NCBI RefSeq assembly: GCF_044377035.1
Contig: NZ_JBILJW010000011.1
Span: 56,990-120,989 of the forward strand
Reading direction: 5' to 3'
From: Silanimonas sp044377035
GTDB taxonomy: Bacteria; Pseudomonadota; Gammaproteobacteria; Xanthomonadales; Xanthomonadaceae
Length of the DNA stretch: 64,000 bases
Positions within the stretch are counted from its first letter, which is position 1, and the number at the start of each line of letters is the position of its first letter. Below the pieces are notes generated by a model. That model was not told the origin of the DNA, made no database searches, and worked only from the letters and a program-made list of their open reading frames with translations. Both the position numbers and the translations under genes were made by a program. Below are positions 27,357 to 37,678 of this stretch, piece after piece.

Positions 27357-28118
27357 TCAGACGCGATAGCCGGAATGGATCGCGCAGATGCCGGCGCTGA
27401 GGTTGCGGTAGTCGCAGCGCTCGAAGCCGGCCTCGGCCATCATCGCCTTGAGTTCATCCTGCGGCGGGTGCTTGCGGATGCTCTCGGCGAGGTACTGGTA
27501 GCTGGCCGAATCGTTGGCGAACAGCTGGCCGAGGCGCGGCAGCACCTTGAAGCTGTGAAAGTCGTAGACCGGCTTGAACCACTCCGGCTTCACTTCCGAA
27601 AACTCCAGCACCAGCGCGCGTCCGCCAAGCTTCAGCACGCGATGCATCTCGCGCAGCGCCTTCGCCTTGTCGGTGACGTTGCGCAGGCCGAAGGCGATGG
27701 TGACGAGGTCGAAGCTGGCGTCCGGGAAGGGCAAGGCCTCGGCGTTCAACTGCACCCAGCGCAGGCCGCGCACGAGGCCGCGATCAGTCATGCGTTCGCG
27801 GCCGACGCCAAGCATCGCCGCGTTGATGTCGCCGACGACGACTTCGCCCGACTCGCCGACGCGCTCGTGCAGCAGGGCGGCGATGTCGCCGGTGCCGCCG
27901 GCGAGATCGAGCACGCGGTCGCCCTTCGCCACGCCCGAGGTCGCGACGAAGTAGCGCTTCCAGACCCGATGCACACCGAGGCTCATCAGGTCGTTCATCA
28001 GGTCGTACTTGCCGGCCACCGACGAAAACACCTCGCGCACCAGACCGGCTTTCTCGGTGGTGGGCACGTCGCGGAAGCCGAAATGGGTCGTGCCCTCGGG
28101 GCGGGTTTCGCTGCTCAT
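27357..28118 (-). CDS. ubiE: ubiquinone/menaquinone biosynthesis C-methyltransferase UbiE
   Basis: 253-residue S-adenosylmethionine-dependent methyltransferase acting on the benzoquinol ring. Family signatures are visible: FGFRDVP near the N-terminus, VFSSVAGKYDLMNDLMSLGVH, the SAM-binding VLDLAGGTGDIA, and FGLRNVTDKAKALREMHRVL. The C-terminus IHSGYRV is typical. It is convergent with the GspE-like gene, with only 10 bases between stops. Ubiquinone is the electron carrier for PutA and the respiratory chain encoded here. Confidence 0.96.
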   Translation of the reverse strand: MSSETRPEGTTHFGFRDVPTTEKAGLVREVFSSVAGKYDLMNDLMSLGVHRVWKRYFVATSGVAKGDRVLDLAGGTGDIAALLHERVGESGEVVVGDINAAMLGVGRERMTDRGLVRGLRWVQLNAEALPFPDASFDLVTIAFGLRNVTDKAKALREMHRVLKLGGRALVLEFSEVKPEWFKPVYDFHSFKVLPRLGQLFANDSASYQYLAESIRKHPPQDELKAMMAEAGFERCDYRNLSAGICAIHSGYRV

Positions 28119-28292
28119 GGCCGGGATTATCCCACCGCCGGGCGCGGGGCGGCATTTCTTGTCTTTTCTTGGACTTCGCCGCCGCCGTTGGTGCTATCAC
28201 GGGCTTCTGGCGCTCCCAGGGGAGCCGCAGCGACTTCGGTCGCGCGGCGGGGCCGCCAGGCCTTCCAACCATCCAACGACCAGGGGAACACC

Positions 28293-29696
28293 ATGCGTTC
28301 GCAGCATCTGCTTGTCCTCGCTCTTGCCTCCGCCCTCGCCTCGCCGGCCTTCGCCGCCGCACCCGCCGAAGTGCAGATGGCCGCCGCCACCGCCGTCGGC
28401 ACCGACAACGCCGGCGCCCAGGGCCGGGCGTCCTTCCTGTCGAACGGGGCCGCGCCCGCCCTCGCGATGCTGGCCGCGCCCGATGCGCTGGAAACCGACG
28501 CCGTCGCCAAGCGCCGCGTCGAACAGCGCTTGAACGGCCAGCCGATGGAGATCGGCTTCGTCCGCGAGCTCGGCGAGGACGTCGCCGACAGCAGCCGCGG
28601 TGCCCTGTTGCGCACGGGCCGCAGCGGCATCCTGCGCTTCCAGCTCGGCTCGGCGGAGGCGAAGGCGCTGCGCGCCGGCTTCGCGCTGGAGCGCGCCGGC
28701 AGCCGCCTCGGCAGCGATGCCGACGCCGGCCTGCGCGGCCTCGTCGACCAGCTCAGCTTCCGCTTCGGCGATGCCGACGGCGCCTTCACGGTGGCCGGCA
28801 AGGACATCGCGCTCGACGGCCTGTTCTGGTCGCCCGTGGTGGGCAGCGAGACGATGACGGTCGAAGTGAGCGGCCCGCTCGCCGCCGTCCGCGGCCTGCG
28901 CCTGCGCCCGGTGCAGCTCTCGCACTTCGACATCGACCCGGCCGCGCCCGACATGCTGCAAGCGGTGACCGCCAAGATCGGCGAAAGCGACAGCTGCCAG
29001 ATCGATTCGCGCTGCGTCACCAACGCGCCTTCGGGCTATCAGACGGCGGTCGACGCCGTGGCCCGCATGGTGTTCACGCAGGGCGGTTCGTCCTACCTTT
29101 GCACGGGCACCCTGCTGAACAACAGCAACTCACCGCGCCGCCACCTGTTCTGGTCGGCGAACCACTGCATCAGCACGCAGACGGTGGCCAACACGCTGCA
29201 AACCTACTGGTTCTACGAGGCGGCGAGCTGCGGCGGCACCACCGTCGCCACGCGCGCCCGCACGCTGACCGGCGGCGCCACGCTGCGCCACAACAACAAC
29301 AGCCGCGACACCCTGCTGCTCGAGCTGAAGACCGCCCCGCCGACCGGCGCGACCTATGCCGGCTGGAGTTCAGCCGCCATCGGCAGCACCGGCACGGCAA
29401 TCTGGGGCGTCCACCACCCCTCGGGCGACGTGAAGAAGACCTCGCGCGGCAGCGTCAATTCGCTGTCGGGCCGCATCGACGGCAAGGGCCCGTTCTACCG
29501 CGTGGTGTGGAGCTCGGGCGTCACCGAGGGCGGTTCGTCGGGCTCGGCCCTGTACACCGTCACGACGAGCGGCCAGTACCAGCTGCGCGGCGGCCTGTAC
29601 GGTGGCCTGTCGTTCTGCAGCGCGCCGCGCGACCCTGACTACTACTCGCGCTTCAGCGACGTGTACGCCAACTTCCGCACCCTGCTCGGCAACTGA
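28293..29696 (+). CDS. secreted trypsin-like serine protease (lysyl endopeptidase-like)
   Basis: 467 residues with a signal peptide (MRSQHLLVLALASALASPAFA). Residues about 25-225 look like a propeptide and pre-domain. The S1 catalytic domain (about 230-467) holds the triad H291 in SANHCIS, D339 in NSRDTLLLEL and S416 in EGGSSGSALY. The cysteine-rich N-terminus of this domain (DSCQIDSRC) and the overall pattern resemble lysyl endopeptidases of Lysobacter and Achromobacter. The ATG at 28293 is chosen for the signal peptide. It is probably a type II secretion substrate; the cleavage specificity is not visible. Confidence 0.9.
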   Translation: MRSQHLLVLALASALASPAFAAAPAEVQMAAATAVGTDNAGAQGRASFLSNGAAPALAMLAAPDALETDAVAKRRVEQRLNGQPMEIGFVRELGEDVADSSRGALLRTGRSGILRFQLGSAEAKALRAGFALERAGSRLGSDADAGLRGLVDQLSFRFGDADGAFTVAGKDIALDGLFWSPVVGSETMTVEVSGPLAAVRGLRLRPVQLSHFDIDPAAPDMLQAVTAKIGESDSCQIDSRCVTNAPSGYQTAVDAVARMVFTQGGSSYLCTGTLLNNSNSPRRHLFWSANHCISTQTVANTLQTYWFYEAASCGGTTVATRARTLTGGATLRHNNNSRDTLLLELKTAPPTGATYAGWSSAAIGSTGTAIWGVHHPSGDVKKTSRGSVNSLSGRIDGKGPFYRVVWSSGVTEGGSSGSALYTVTTSGQYQLRGGLYGGLSFCSAPRDPDYYSRFSDVYANFRTLLGN

Positions 29697-29717
29697 TCGC
29701 CGCTGTCGTGTGAACGC

Positions 29718-29739
29718 ACGCGCCCCGCAAGGGGCGCGT
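29718..29739. terminator. stem-loop terminator after the S1 protease gene
   Basis: Perfect 9-base stem ACGCGCCCC, loop GCAA, GGGGCGCGT, in the gap between the convergent protease and DUF971 genes. The following T content on the plus strand is weak (CGCGTTT), so strength is uncertain. Confidence 0.65.
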
Positions 29740-29753
29740 CGCGTTTCCGGGGC

Positions 29754-30113
29754 TCAACCGGCGTCGCGCGACAGTCCCGCGGCCGCGAGCGCGGCCTCGT
29801 AGGCCGCCCAGCGCGTGGCGTGCTCCCGGCCCAACTGGTGCAGGTAAGCCCAGGTGTAGAGGCCGGTGGAATGGCCGTCACTGAATCGCAAAGCCACGGC
29901 GTAATGGCCCACCGGCTCCACGGCTTCGATGCCGACCTCACGCTTGCCGGCGACGAGGATCTTCTGCTCGGGCGCGTGCCCCTGCACCTCGGCGCTGGGC
30001 GATTCCACCCGCAGGTACTCGGCCGGAAGGCGGACGATGCCGCCGTCGTCGAAGGCGACCTCGAGGGCGCGCGAGGCGCGGTGCAGGGTGATGGCGGTGG
30101 GGCGGGGCGTCAT
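29754..30113 (-). CDS. DUF971 domain protein
   Basis: 119 residues: ITLHRASRALEVAFDDG, then LPAEYLRVESPSAEVQGH, VGIEAVEPVGHYAVALRFSDGHSTGLYTW and YLHQLG. This is the DUF971 / gamma-butyrobetaine hydroxylase N-terminal-like fold, small soluble proteins linked in other bacteria to iron-sulfur or hydroxylase functions, without a proven role. Single gene, convergent with the secreted protease. Confidence 0.88.
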   Translation of the reverse strand: MTPRPTAITLHRASRALEVAFDDGGIVRLPAEYLRVESPSAEVQGHAPEQKILVAGKREVGIEAVEPVGHYAVALRFSDGHSTGLYTWAYLHQLGREHATRWAAYEAALAAAGLSRDAG

Positions 30114-30259
30114 CCCGCGATTTCACCAGACCGGATGGGTCGCCGTCGCGGGTTGGCGGGGTTCAGGCACATCAGCGTCCGCTGAACATTGGGCCCTCGC
30201 TCAGGTCGGTGAAGGCCCAAGCGGACTATGCTCGGGACATCCACAGCTGGAGACCCGCC

Positions 30260-30838
30260 ATGCGCAAGCCCCTTCTCCTCGCCCTCGCGCTGATCGCGAT
30301 GCCCGCCCTGGCTTTCGACCAGGCCCAGGTGATGCAGCCCGCCGCGCTGTCGAACGTGCAGAGCGTCCACATCGCGCCGGTGGCGCTCGAACTCCCCGCC
30401 GCCGCGCGTCGCGGCGATCGCCGTGGCGATGCGCCGCGCCCGGTGGCTGCGCGCGACGCGGAAACGAAAGCGGCCGACCTCACTGCCGCGCTGCGTCGCG
30501 CGTTCGCCAAGGATTTCACCGTGGTGGACGCGCCCGGCCCGGGCGTGCTCGTCATCGAAGCCACGCTGACGCGCCTTGAAGCCAGCCGCCCGACGATGGC
30601 CGACTACCATCGCGAACCCGGCCTCGGCTTCGAATCGGTGTACGCCGGCGGCGCCGCCGTCGATGTGCGCCTGTCGCGCGACGGCAGCGACATCGCCGTG
30701 CTCAAGGACCGCTACGTCGGCAGCTTCGGCGACGGCACGCCGCGCATCGGCGTCTGGCAGGACACCGACCGCGCGTTCTCGCTGTGGTCGCGCCAGCTGC
30801 CGTCGTGGGTGGCGCACCCGGAAACGGCCTCGCGCTGA
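30260..30838 (+). CDS. exported protein of unknown function, DUF3313-like
   Basis: 192 residues with a signal peptide (MRKPLLLALALIAMPALA); the ATG at 30260 is chosen for that reason. The mature part has VQSVHIAPVALELPAAARR, a helix ADLTAALRRAFAKDF, then VVDAPGPGVLVIEATLTRLEA and a beta-rich end with VDVRLSRDGSDIAVLKDRYVG. The arrangement recalls DUF3313 lipoproteins, but there is no lipobox and the match is weak. It is convergent with xerC and separated from it by a stem-loop. Confidence 0.7.
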   Translation: MRKPLLLALALIAMPALAFDQAQVMQPAALSNVQSVHIAPVALELPAAARRGDRRGDAPRPVAARDAETKAADLTAALRRAFAKDFTVVDAPGPGVLVIEATLTRLEASRPTMADYHREPGLGFESVYAGGAAVDVRLSRDGSDIAVLKDRYVGSFGDGTPRIGVWQDTDRAFSLWSRQLPSWVAHPETASR

Positions 30839-30855
30839 TCCCCTTGTGTTGCATG

Positions 30856-30879
30856 AAGGCCCGGAGCGATCCGGGTCTT
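30856..30879. terminator. bidirectional stem-loop terminator
   Basis: Ten-pair stem AAGGCCCGGA / TCCGGGTCTT with one G-U pair and a GCGA loop, between the convergent exported-protein gene and xerC. Followed by CGTCGTTTC on the plus strand. Confidence 0.65.
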
Positions 30880-30886
30880 CGTCGTT

Positions 30887-31846
30887 TCAGGACTTGCGCT
30901 TCGCGCGGGGATGCGCGCCGTCGTAGACCTTGGCGAGGTGCTGGAAGTCGAGGTGGGTGTAGATCTGGGTGGTCGCGATGTTGGCGTGGCCCAGCAGCTC
31001 CTGCACGCCGCGCAGATCTCCGGAGCTTTCCAGCACGTGGCTGGCGAAGCTGTGCCGCAGCAGGTGCGGGTGCACGCGCTTCCACACGCCTTGGCGCATC
31101 GCCAGTTCGCGCACGCGCTTCTGCACGGCGCGTGGCGTGATCGGCCCGCCGTCGCGGCCGGGAAAGACCGGACGGACGCCGATCGTCGCCACACCCGCCG
31201 CCGCCGGCACTGCGGCCGCCGATTCGCTCGCCGCCCAGGCCGCCAGCGCTTCGCGCGCATGCCGTCCCACCGGCACGATGCGCGTCTTGCGGCCCTTGCC
31301 GAGCACGCGCACTTCGCCACCGGCGAGATCGAGATCGCCCCAGCGCAGCGCGCAGAGCTCGGAAACGCGCAAGCCGGAGGAATAGAACAGCTCCATCATC
31401 GCGCGGTCGCGCAGGCCGAGCGGCGCGGCGTCCGGCACTTCGACGAGTTGGCCCATCTCGTCGGCGTCGAGCACCTGCGGCAGCTTGCGCGGTGCCTTTG
31501 GACCGCGCAGCCCGGCACTCGGGTCGGCGGCGATCTCGCCGTGCTTCAACAGCCAGCGGAACAAGGCACGGCAGGCCGATAGCCGCCGCTGGACGCTCGG
31601 CGGCGACAGCCCGCGGGCGTGCTCGTCGGCGACGAATCCGCGCAGGGCGAGGCCGTCGAGCTGGCCCCAGTCATTGATGCCCTGCGCGCCGGCCCAAGCA
31701 CGCAGCGACGCGAGGTCGCGACGGTAGGCGTCCAGCGTGTGCGGCGAGGCCTGCTTCTCGACGGCGAGGTGGTCGAGGAAGCGCGCGAGCGCCGTGTCGA
31801 GCGGCGAGCCGCCACCGGCGCCTTCACCGCCCACCGTCGCGTTCAT
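30887..31846 (-). CDS. xerC: tyrosine recombinase XerC
   Basis: 319 residues. With XerD it resolves chromosome dimers at dif. An N-terminal SAM-like core-binding domain (FLDHLAVEKQASPHTLDAYRRDL) precedes the catalytic domain. Catalytic residues are R in SSGLRVSELCALRW, K in LGKGRKTR, H and R in HLLRHSFASH, H in LGHANIATTQ and the nucleophile Y in IYTHLD. The ATG at 31846 overlaps the stop of the DUF484 gene (ATGA). The order lptM-dapF-DUF484-xerC matches the well-known lptM(yifL)-dapF-yigA-xerC operon of E. coli. Confidence 0.96.
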   Translation of the reverse strand: MNATVGGEGAGGGSPLDTALARFLDHLAVEKQASPHTLDAYRRDLASLRAWAGAQGINDWGQLDGLALRGFVADEHARGLSPPSVQRRLSACRALFRWLLKHGEIAADPSAGLRGPKAPRKLPQVLDADEMGQLVEVPDAAPLGLRDRAMMELFYSSGLRVSELCALRWGDLDLAGGEVRVLGKGRKTRIVPVGRHAREALAAWAASESAAAVPAAAGVATIGVRPVFPGRDGGPITPRAVQKRVRELAMRQGVWKRVHPHLLRHSFASHVLESSGDLRGVQELLGHANIATTQIYTHLDFQHLAKVYDGAHPRAKRKS

Positions 31847-32523
31847 CGCGGCGCGGAACGCCCCATCGCGGTGGCGAGGGCCTCGGCCATCATCCGCAGG
31901 AACAGCGTGCCCATACCGGGGAAGAAGCGGTTCGAATCGACGCTGCCCACCGCAACGAGACCAACGTCGGCCACCGGCAGCACGGCACAGGACGCCACGC
32001 GATCCGCGGCATCGCCGAACAGCAGGGCCTGGCGCTCCGGCGGCAAGCGGCCACAGAGCGGCTCGCCGCTGGCCATCGCCTCGCGGAAGACCTCCATCCT
32101 CGCGTCCGCGGCCGGCACCACCTGGCACCACGGCGCGTCGTCGAGGCCATCCACCGGCGCCAGCAGCGTGACGCGAACGGCGTCACCGGCGAAGTCCTCG
32201 CTCAAGCACGCCACCATCGAGCGCAACGTGTCAGCGGCGCTGCCGGCGCGCATCAAGGCCAGCGTGAGCTGGTGCGTGCGAACGGCAAGGCGCTCGTTGT
32301 CCTGCGCGTTGCCGGAAAGTTCATGCAAGCGACGCGTGAGCTCGCGATTCTTCTCGCGCAGCACTTCCAGCTGGTAGCCCGCGAGCGAGGCACTGGCGCC
32401 GCCGTCCTTGGGCACGACCAGCGTGACCGCGAGGTCCGGGAAGTGCTCGAGGAAGCGCGGATGGCGGCGCAACCACTGCGCCACCTCGTGGGCCTCGCTG
32501 CGAGCGTTGCGCTCCTCAGCCAT
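31843..32523 (-). CDS. DUF484 family protein (YigA-like)
   Basis: About 226 residues. The N-terminus VAQWLRRHPRFLEHFPDLAVTL is the DUF484 signature. A coiled-coil helix (EVLREKNRELTRRLHELSGNAQ) and a GAF-like domain ending near VDSNRFFPGMGTLFLRMMAE follow. ATGs at 32541, 32529 and 32523 are all possible, all inside the end of dapF; I use 32523 with AAGGAA upstream. The role is unknown; the family is always found between dapF and xerC and is thought to bind a small ligand. Confidence 0.85.
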   Translation of the reverse strand: MAEERNARSEAHEVAQWLRRHPRFLEHFPDLAVTLVVPKDGGASASLAGYQLEVLREKNRELTRRLHELSGNAQDNERLAVRTHQLTLALMRAGSAADTLRSMVACLSEDFAGDAVRVTLLAPVDGLDDAPWCQVVPAADARMEVFREAMASGEPLCGRLPPERQALLFGDAADRVASCAVLPVADVGLVAVGSVDSNRFFPGMGTLFLRMMAEALATAMGRSAPR

Positions 32524-33412
32524 GGGCATCGGTTCCTTCATCCCACCACTCCCCTTCGAAAACGAACGCGGCCGGGCCGCGCATGGCCACCGGCGCGTCG
32601 TCGGACGGCCAGTCGATGTGCAGGGTGCCGCCGGGCAGGTCGACGCGCACCGCGCGGTCGACGCGGCCCTGCCGCACAAGGATGGCGACGGCGGCGCAAG
32701 CCCCGCTGCCGCAGGCCAGCGTCTCGCCCACGCCGCGCTCGTAGACGCGCAGGGCGATGTGGCCGGGGGCGAGCACTTCCGCGAAACCGACATTGACGCT
32801 GTCGGGGAAGCGGCCGCAGCGCTGCAGCCACGCGCCGATACCGGCGACATCGACCTCGGCGAGGGCGCTGCCCGGCTGACCGGCCGCGCTGGCGGCCACC
32901 TCGATCAAGGCATGCGGATTGCCCATCGATGCCGCGCCGAAGGCCAGCACGCCGAAGGGGCCGTCGGCGACGTAGCGAGCCGCTTCGGCCGGCGCAACCA
33001 GAGGGATGCGCGCCGGGGCGAACACCGGCACCGACATGGCCAAGCGGAAACTGCCGTCGTCGAGCGCGTCCGCTTCGATACGTCCGGCCGGGCTGCCCAT
33101 CGCGAAGCGCGTCGCGCGGGCGGCCCCGTCGCGCCGCAGCCAGGCGGCAACGCAGCGCGCGCCGTTGCCGCACTGCCCGGCGGCGCTGCCGTCGGCATTC
33201 CAGATGCGGTAGTCGGCGACGGCGCCCGGCGTCGCCGGCGGCTCGATGGTGAGCAACTGGTCGAACCCGATGCCGCGATGCCGATCGGCCATGCGCGCGG
33301 CCTCGGCCGGCGTGGGCGGCGGCGCACCGTCGCGCAGGTCGAGCACGACGAAATCGTTGCCCGCGCCGTGCATCTTGCTGAAGCGACGGCGCGGCGGCGC
33401 CGGGATGCTCAT
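32516..33412 (-). CDS. dapF: diaminopimelate epimerase
   Basis: 298 residues. It converts LL- to meso-diaminopimelate for lysine and peptidoglycan. The two catalytic cysteines are present: one in GQCGNGARCVA and one in ACGSGACAAV. The N-terminus FSKMHGAGNDFVVLD is typical. It starts at an ATG overlapping the lptM stop and overlaps DUF484 at its end, giving a tightly coupled four-gene operon. Confidence 0.96.
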   Translation of the reverse strand: MSIPAPPRRRFSKMHGAGNDFVVLDLRDGAPPPTPAEAARMADRHRGIGFDQLLTIEPPATPGAVADYRIWNADGSAAGQCGNGARCVAAWLRRDGAARATRFAMGSPAGRIEADALDDGSFRLAMSVPVFAPARIPLVAPAEAARYVADGPFGVLAFGAASMGNPHALIEVAASAAGQPGSALAEVDVAGIGAWLQRCGRFPDSVNVGFAEVLAPGHIALRVYERGVGETLACGSGACAAVAILVRQGRVDRAVRVDLPGGTLHIDWPSDDAPVAMRGPAAFVFEGEWWDEGTDAHG

Positions 33413-33543
33413 CCCGCGGCCGCTCCGGCACCCGACGGCACGTCGGCCTTGGGCTCGGGACGCACCAGGTCACCCTTGTTGCCGCAGGCGGCGAGCAGGG
33501 CGCAGGCGAGAAGCATCGGCAACAGGCGGCGGATGGTTTTCAT
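33409..33543 (-). CDS. lptM: LPS translocon maturation lipoprotein LptM (YifL)
   Basis: 44 residues, too short for many gene finders. A basic N-terminus and hydrophobic stretch lead to the lipobox LLAAC; the mature end CGNKGDLVRPEP carries the CGxKGxL motif of LptM. In E. coli LptM is an outer-membrane lipoprotein that promotes proper disulfide formation in LptD. First gene of lptM-dapF-DUF484-xerC, where it also sits in E. coli. No ribosome-binding site is seen before the ATG; a TATACT box 7 bases upstream suggests a leaderless message. Confidence 0.9.
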   Translation of the reverse strand: MKTIRRLLPMLLACALLAACGNKGDLVRPEPKADVPSGAGAAAG

Positions 33544-33550
33544 GGCGACG

Positions 33551-33556
33551 AGTATA
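33551..33556 (-). promoter_or_regulatory. probable -10 box for a leaderless lptM transcript
   Basis: On the minus strand TATACT is followed by seven bases (CGTCGCC) and then the lptM ATG, which would put the first transcribed base at or next to the start codon. No Shine-Dalgarno sequence precedes lptM, and no convincing -35 box was found. Confidence 0.4.
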
Positions 33557-33577
33557 GCGACGGCGCCTCGCCGCCGA

Positions 33578-33591
33578 TGAATACGTTTGCG
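33578..33591 (+). promoter_or_regulatory. possible LacI-family operator upstream of zwf
   Basis: TGAATACGTTTGCG is an AT-rich island with a central CG and an imperfect dyad (A-T-A-CG-T-T-T), the shape bound by LacI-family proteins. It lies 73 bases before the zwf start in the lptM-zwf intergenic region. The LacI-family gene at the end of the same cluster is the natural candidate to bind it. Only four of seven dyad pairs match, so this is tentative. Confidence 0.3.
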
Positions 33592-33663
33592 CCTCGGGGG
33601 CCTCACGGGCGGGTTCCGGGCCGAAGGATTACGCTGGCAGGTCAAGCCACCATCGAGTGCTCC

Positions 33664-35127
33664 ATGACCCAGGACGCTTCGCTCTTCGTGCTGTTCGGTG
33701 CCACCGGCGACCTCGCCCAGCGCATGCTGCTGCCCTCGCTGTACGCGCTGGAGCGCGATGGCCTCCTGCCCAGCGCCCTGCGCATCCTCGGCACGGCGCG
33801 CAGCGCGATGGACGCCGCCGGCTTCCGTGCCAACGTGGCGGAGTCGATCGGCAAGGCCATCGCCGCGGGCGAGTGCAACGAGGCCGCGCTCGAGCGCCTG
33901 CTCGGCCGCTGCGATTACCAGGCCGCCTCGGTGGACGACCCGGCCGCCCTCGCCGCCCTGGCCGCCCGAATCGCCGCGCTGCGCGGCGACGGCGACACCC
34001 TCGTGCACCTGTCCACCGCGCCGAAGTTCTACGGCCCGATCTGCGAAGCCCTGGCCGCCGGCGGCGTCGCCGATGCGCGGATGCGCGTGATGCTCGAGAA
34101 GCCGATCGGCCACGACCTCGCCAGCTCGATCGCCATCAACGAGTCGGTGGCCAAGGTGTTCCGCGAGGCGCAGGTGTTCCGCGTCGACCACTACCTCGGC
34201 AAGGAAGGTGTCCAGAACCTTCTGGCCCTGCGCTTCGGCAACGCGCTGTTCGAGCCGATCTGGAACTCGCGCTTCGTCGAGCAGGTGCAGATCACCGTCG
34301 CCGAGACGGTGGGCCTCGAGGGTCGCGGCGGCTACTACGACGAGTCCGGCGCCATGCGCGACATGGTGCAGAACCACTTGCTGCAGCTGCTGACGCTGAC
34401 GGCGATGGAGCCGCCCTCGCACTTCGACCCGGGCGCGGTGCGCAACGAGAAGCTGAAGGTGCTGCGCTCGCTGCGCCCGATCGAGGGCGACGACGTCGGC
34501 ACGCACACCGTCGCGGGCCAGTACACCGCCGGTGCCATCGACGGCAAGGCGGTGCCGGGCTACGCCGACGAACTGGGCCGGAAGAGCCGCACCGAGAGTT
34601 TCGTGGCCATCCGCGCCCACATCGACAACTGGCGCTGGAGCGGCGTGCCGTTCTACCTGCGCACCGGCAAGCGGCTGCCCCGCCGCACCACCGAGATCTA
34701 CGTGAAGATGCGCGCCGTGCCGCATTCGATTTTCGATGGCGAAGGCGCCACGCCGGAGCCGAACGCGCTGCTGATCCGCCTGCAGCCGGAAGAGCGCATC
34801 TCGATGATGCTGATGAGCAAGACGCCGGGCCTCGACCGCGGCGGCGTCAAGCTCTCGCAGGTCGCGCTCGACCTCGACCTGCACGACGCTTTCGCCCACG
34901 AGCGCAAGCGCATCGCCTACGAGCGCCTGTACCGAGACGCGCTGGCCGGCGTTGGCACGCTGTTCGTGCGCCGCGACGAGATCGAGGCGGCATGGAGCTG
35001 GGTCGACCAGATCCTCGGCGGCTGGACGGCACGCGGTCAGGAGCCCAAGCCCTACCCGGCCGGCACCTGGGGCCCGACCAGCGCGCTGGCGCTGCCGGAA
35101 CGCCACGGCCACAGCTGGCGCGAATGA
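33664..35127 (+). CDS. zwf: glucose-6-phosphate 1-dehydrogenase
   Basis: 487 residues. It oxidises glucose-6-phosphate to 6-phosphogluconolactone with NADP+ (or NAD+). The nucleotide fingerprint is FGATGDLAQRMLLPSLY; the substrate-binding active-site motif is RVDHYLGKE; EKPIGHDL and RWSGVPFYLRTGKRLPRR are conserved. The ATG at 33664 is preferred over upstream in-frame codons since MTQDASLFVLFG puts the fingerprint at its normal place. First gene of zwf-pgl-edd-glk-eda; its stop overlaps the pgl ATG (ATGA). Confidence 0.97.
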   Translation: MTQDASLFVLFGATGDLAQRMLLPSLYALERDGLLPSALRILGTARSAMDAAGFRANVAESIGKAIAAGECNEAALERLLGRCDYQAASVDDPAALAALAARIAALRGDGDTLVHLSTAPKFYGPICEALAAGGVADARMRVMLEKPIGHDLASSIAINESVAKVFREAQVFRVDHYLGKEGVQNLLALRFGNALFEPIWNSRFVEQVQITVAETVGLEGRGGYYDESGAMRDMVQNHLLQLLTLTAMEPPSHFDPGAVRNEKLKVLRSLRPIEGDDVGTHTVAGQYTAGAIDGKAVPGYADELGRKSRTESFVAIRAHIDNWRWSGVPFYLRTGKRLPRRTTEIYVKMRAVPHSIFDGEGATPEPNALLIRLQPEERISMMLMSKTPGLDRGGVKLSQVALDLDLHDAFAHERKRIAYERLYRDALAGVGTLFVRRDEIEAAWSWVDQILGGWTARGQEPKPYPAGTWGPTSALALPERHGHSWRE

Positions 35128-35851
35128 GCACCGCCGCGTCCATGAGCGCCCTGCCGATCGTCCCGCACGCGAACGCCGAGGCGCTGGCTTCCGCCGTCGC
35201 CGAGGCGCTCGCCGCCGCGATTCGCGAGGGACTCGCCGCCCGCGGCGAGGCCTGGCTGGCACTGGCCGGCGGCAGCACGCCCTTCGCCGCGTATCGCCAG
35301 CTCGCGGCCATGACCCTGCCATGGGCGAAGGTGCACCTCGTCGCCAGCGATGAGCGCTGGGTGCCCGCCGCGCACGAGAAGCGCAACGAGCGCGCGCTCG
35401 CGGACGCGTTCGCCGCCGCGGTGGGCGTCACGATCCATCCGCTGGTGCCGGAATCGGAGCGCCTCTTCGACGCGGACGATGCGGGTGCCACCGCCGAGGC
35501 CAGTCTTTCGCCGCTCGCCCACCGCGCCTTCGACGCCGTGCTGCTCGGCATGGGCGCCGATGCCCACTTCGCCTCGCTGTTCCCGCAGGTCACGCCACCG
35601 TCGGCCCTCGATGCCGGCCATCGCGCGCCCGTCGTCGCGCTGGCACCCGACCCGCTGCCGCCGGAAGCGCCATTCCCGCGCGTGTCGCTCACCCTTTCGC
35701 GGCTGGTGGCGACGCGCTCGCTGCTGTTGATGATCACCGGCGAAACCAAGCGCGGCGTGCTGGAATCGGCGCGCACCCGCCCCGCCACCGACGCTCCGAT
35801 CCACGCCCTGCTGGCCGCCGCGCCGGACCTCGCGATCCACTGGAGCCCCTG

Positions 35852-35852
<1 letters not shown>
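35124..35852 (+). CDS. pgl: 6-phosphogluconolactonase
   Basis: 242 residues. It hydrolyses 6-phosphogluconolactone to 6-phosphogluconate. Family signatures are WLALAGGSTPFAAYRQL, VHLVASDERWVP and VLLGMGADAHFASLFP (usually DGHTASLFP; here the histidine is kept and DGHT becomes DAHF). Translationally coupled to zwf upstream and to edd downstream (TGATG overlap). Confidence 0.94.

Positions 35853-37674
<1,822 letters not shown>

Positions 37675-37678
<4 letters not shown>

Noticed and set aside
28155..28205. Sigma-70 promoter before the S1 protease (TTGGAC and TGCTAT, 17 bases apart)
   Set aside because: Only three of six bases match in each hexamer; not better than chance here.
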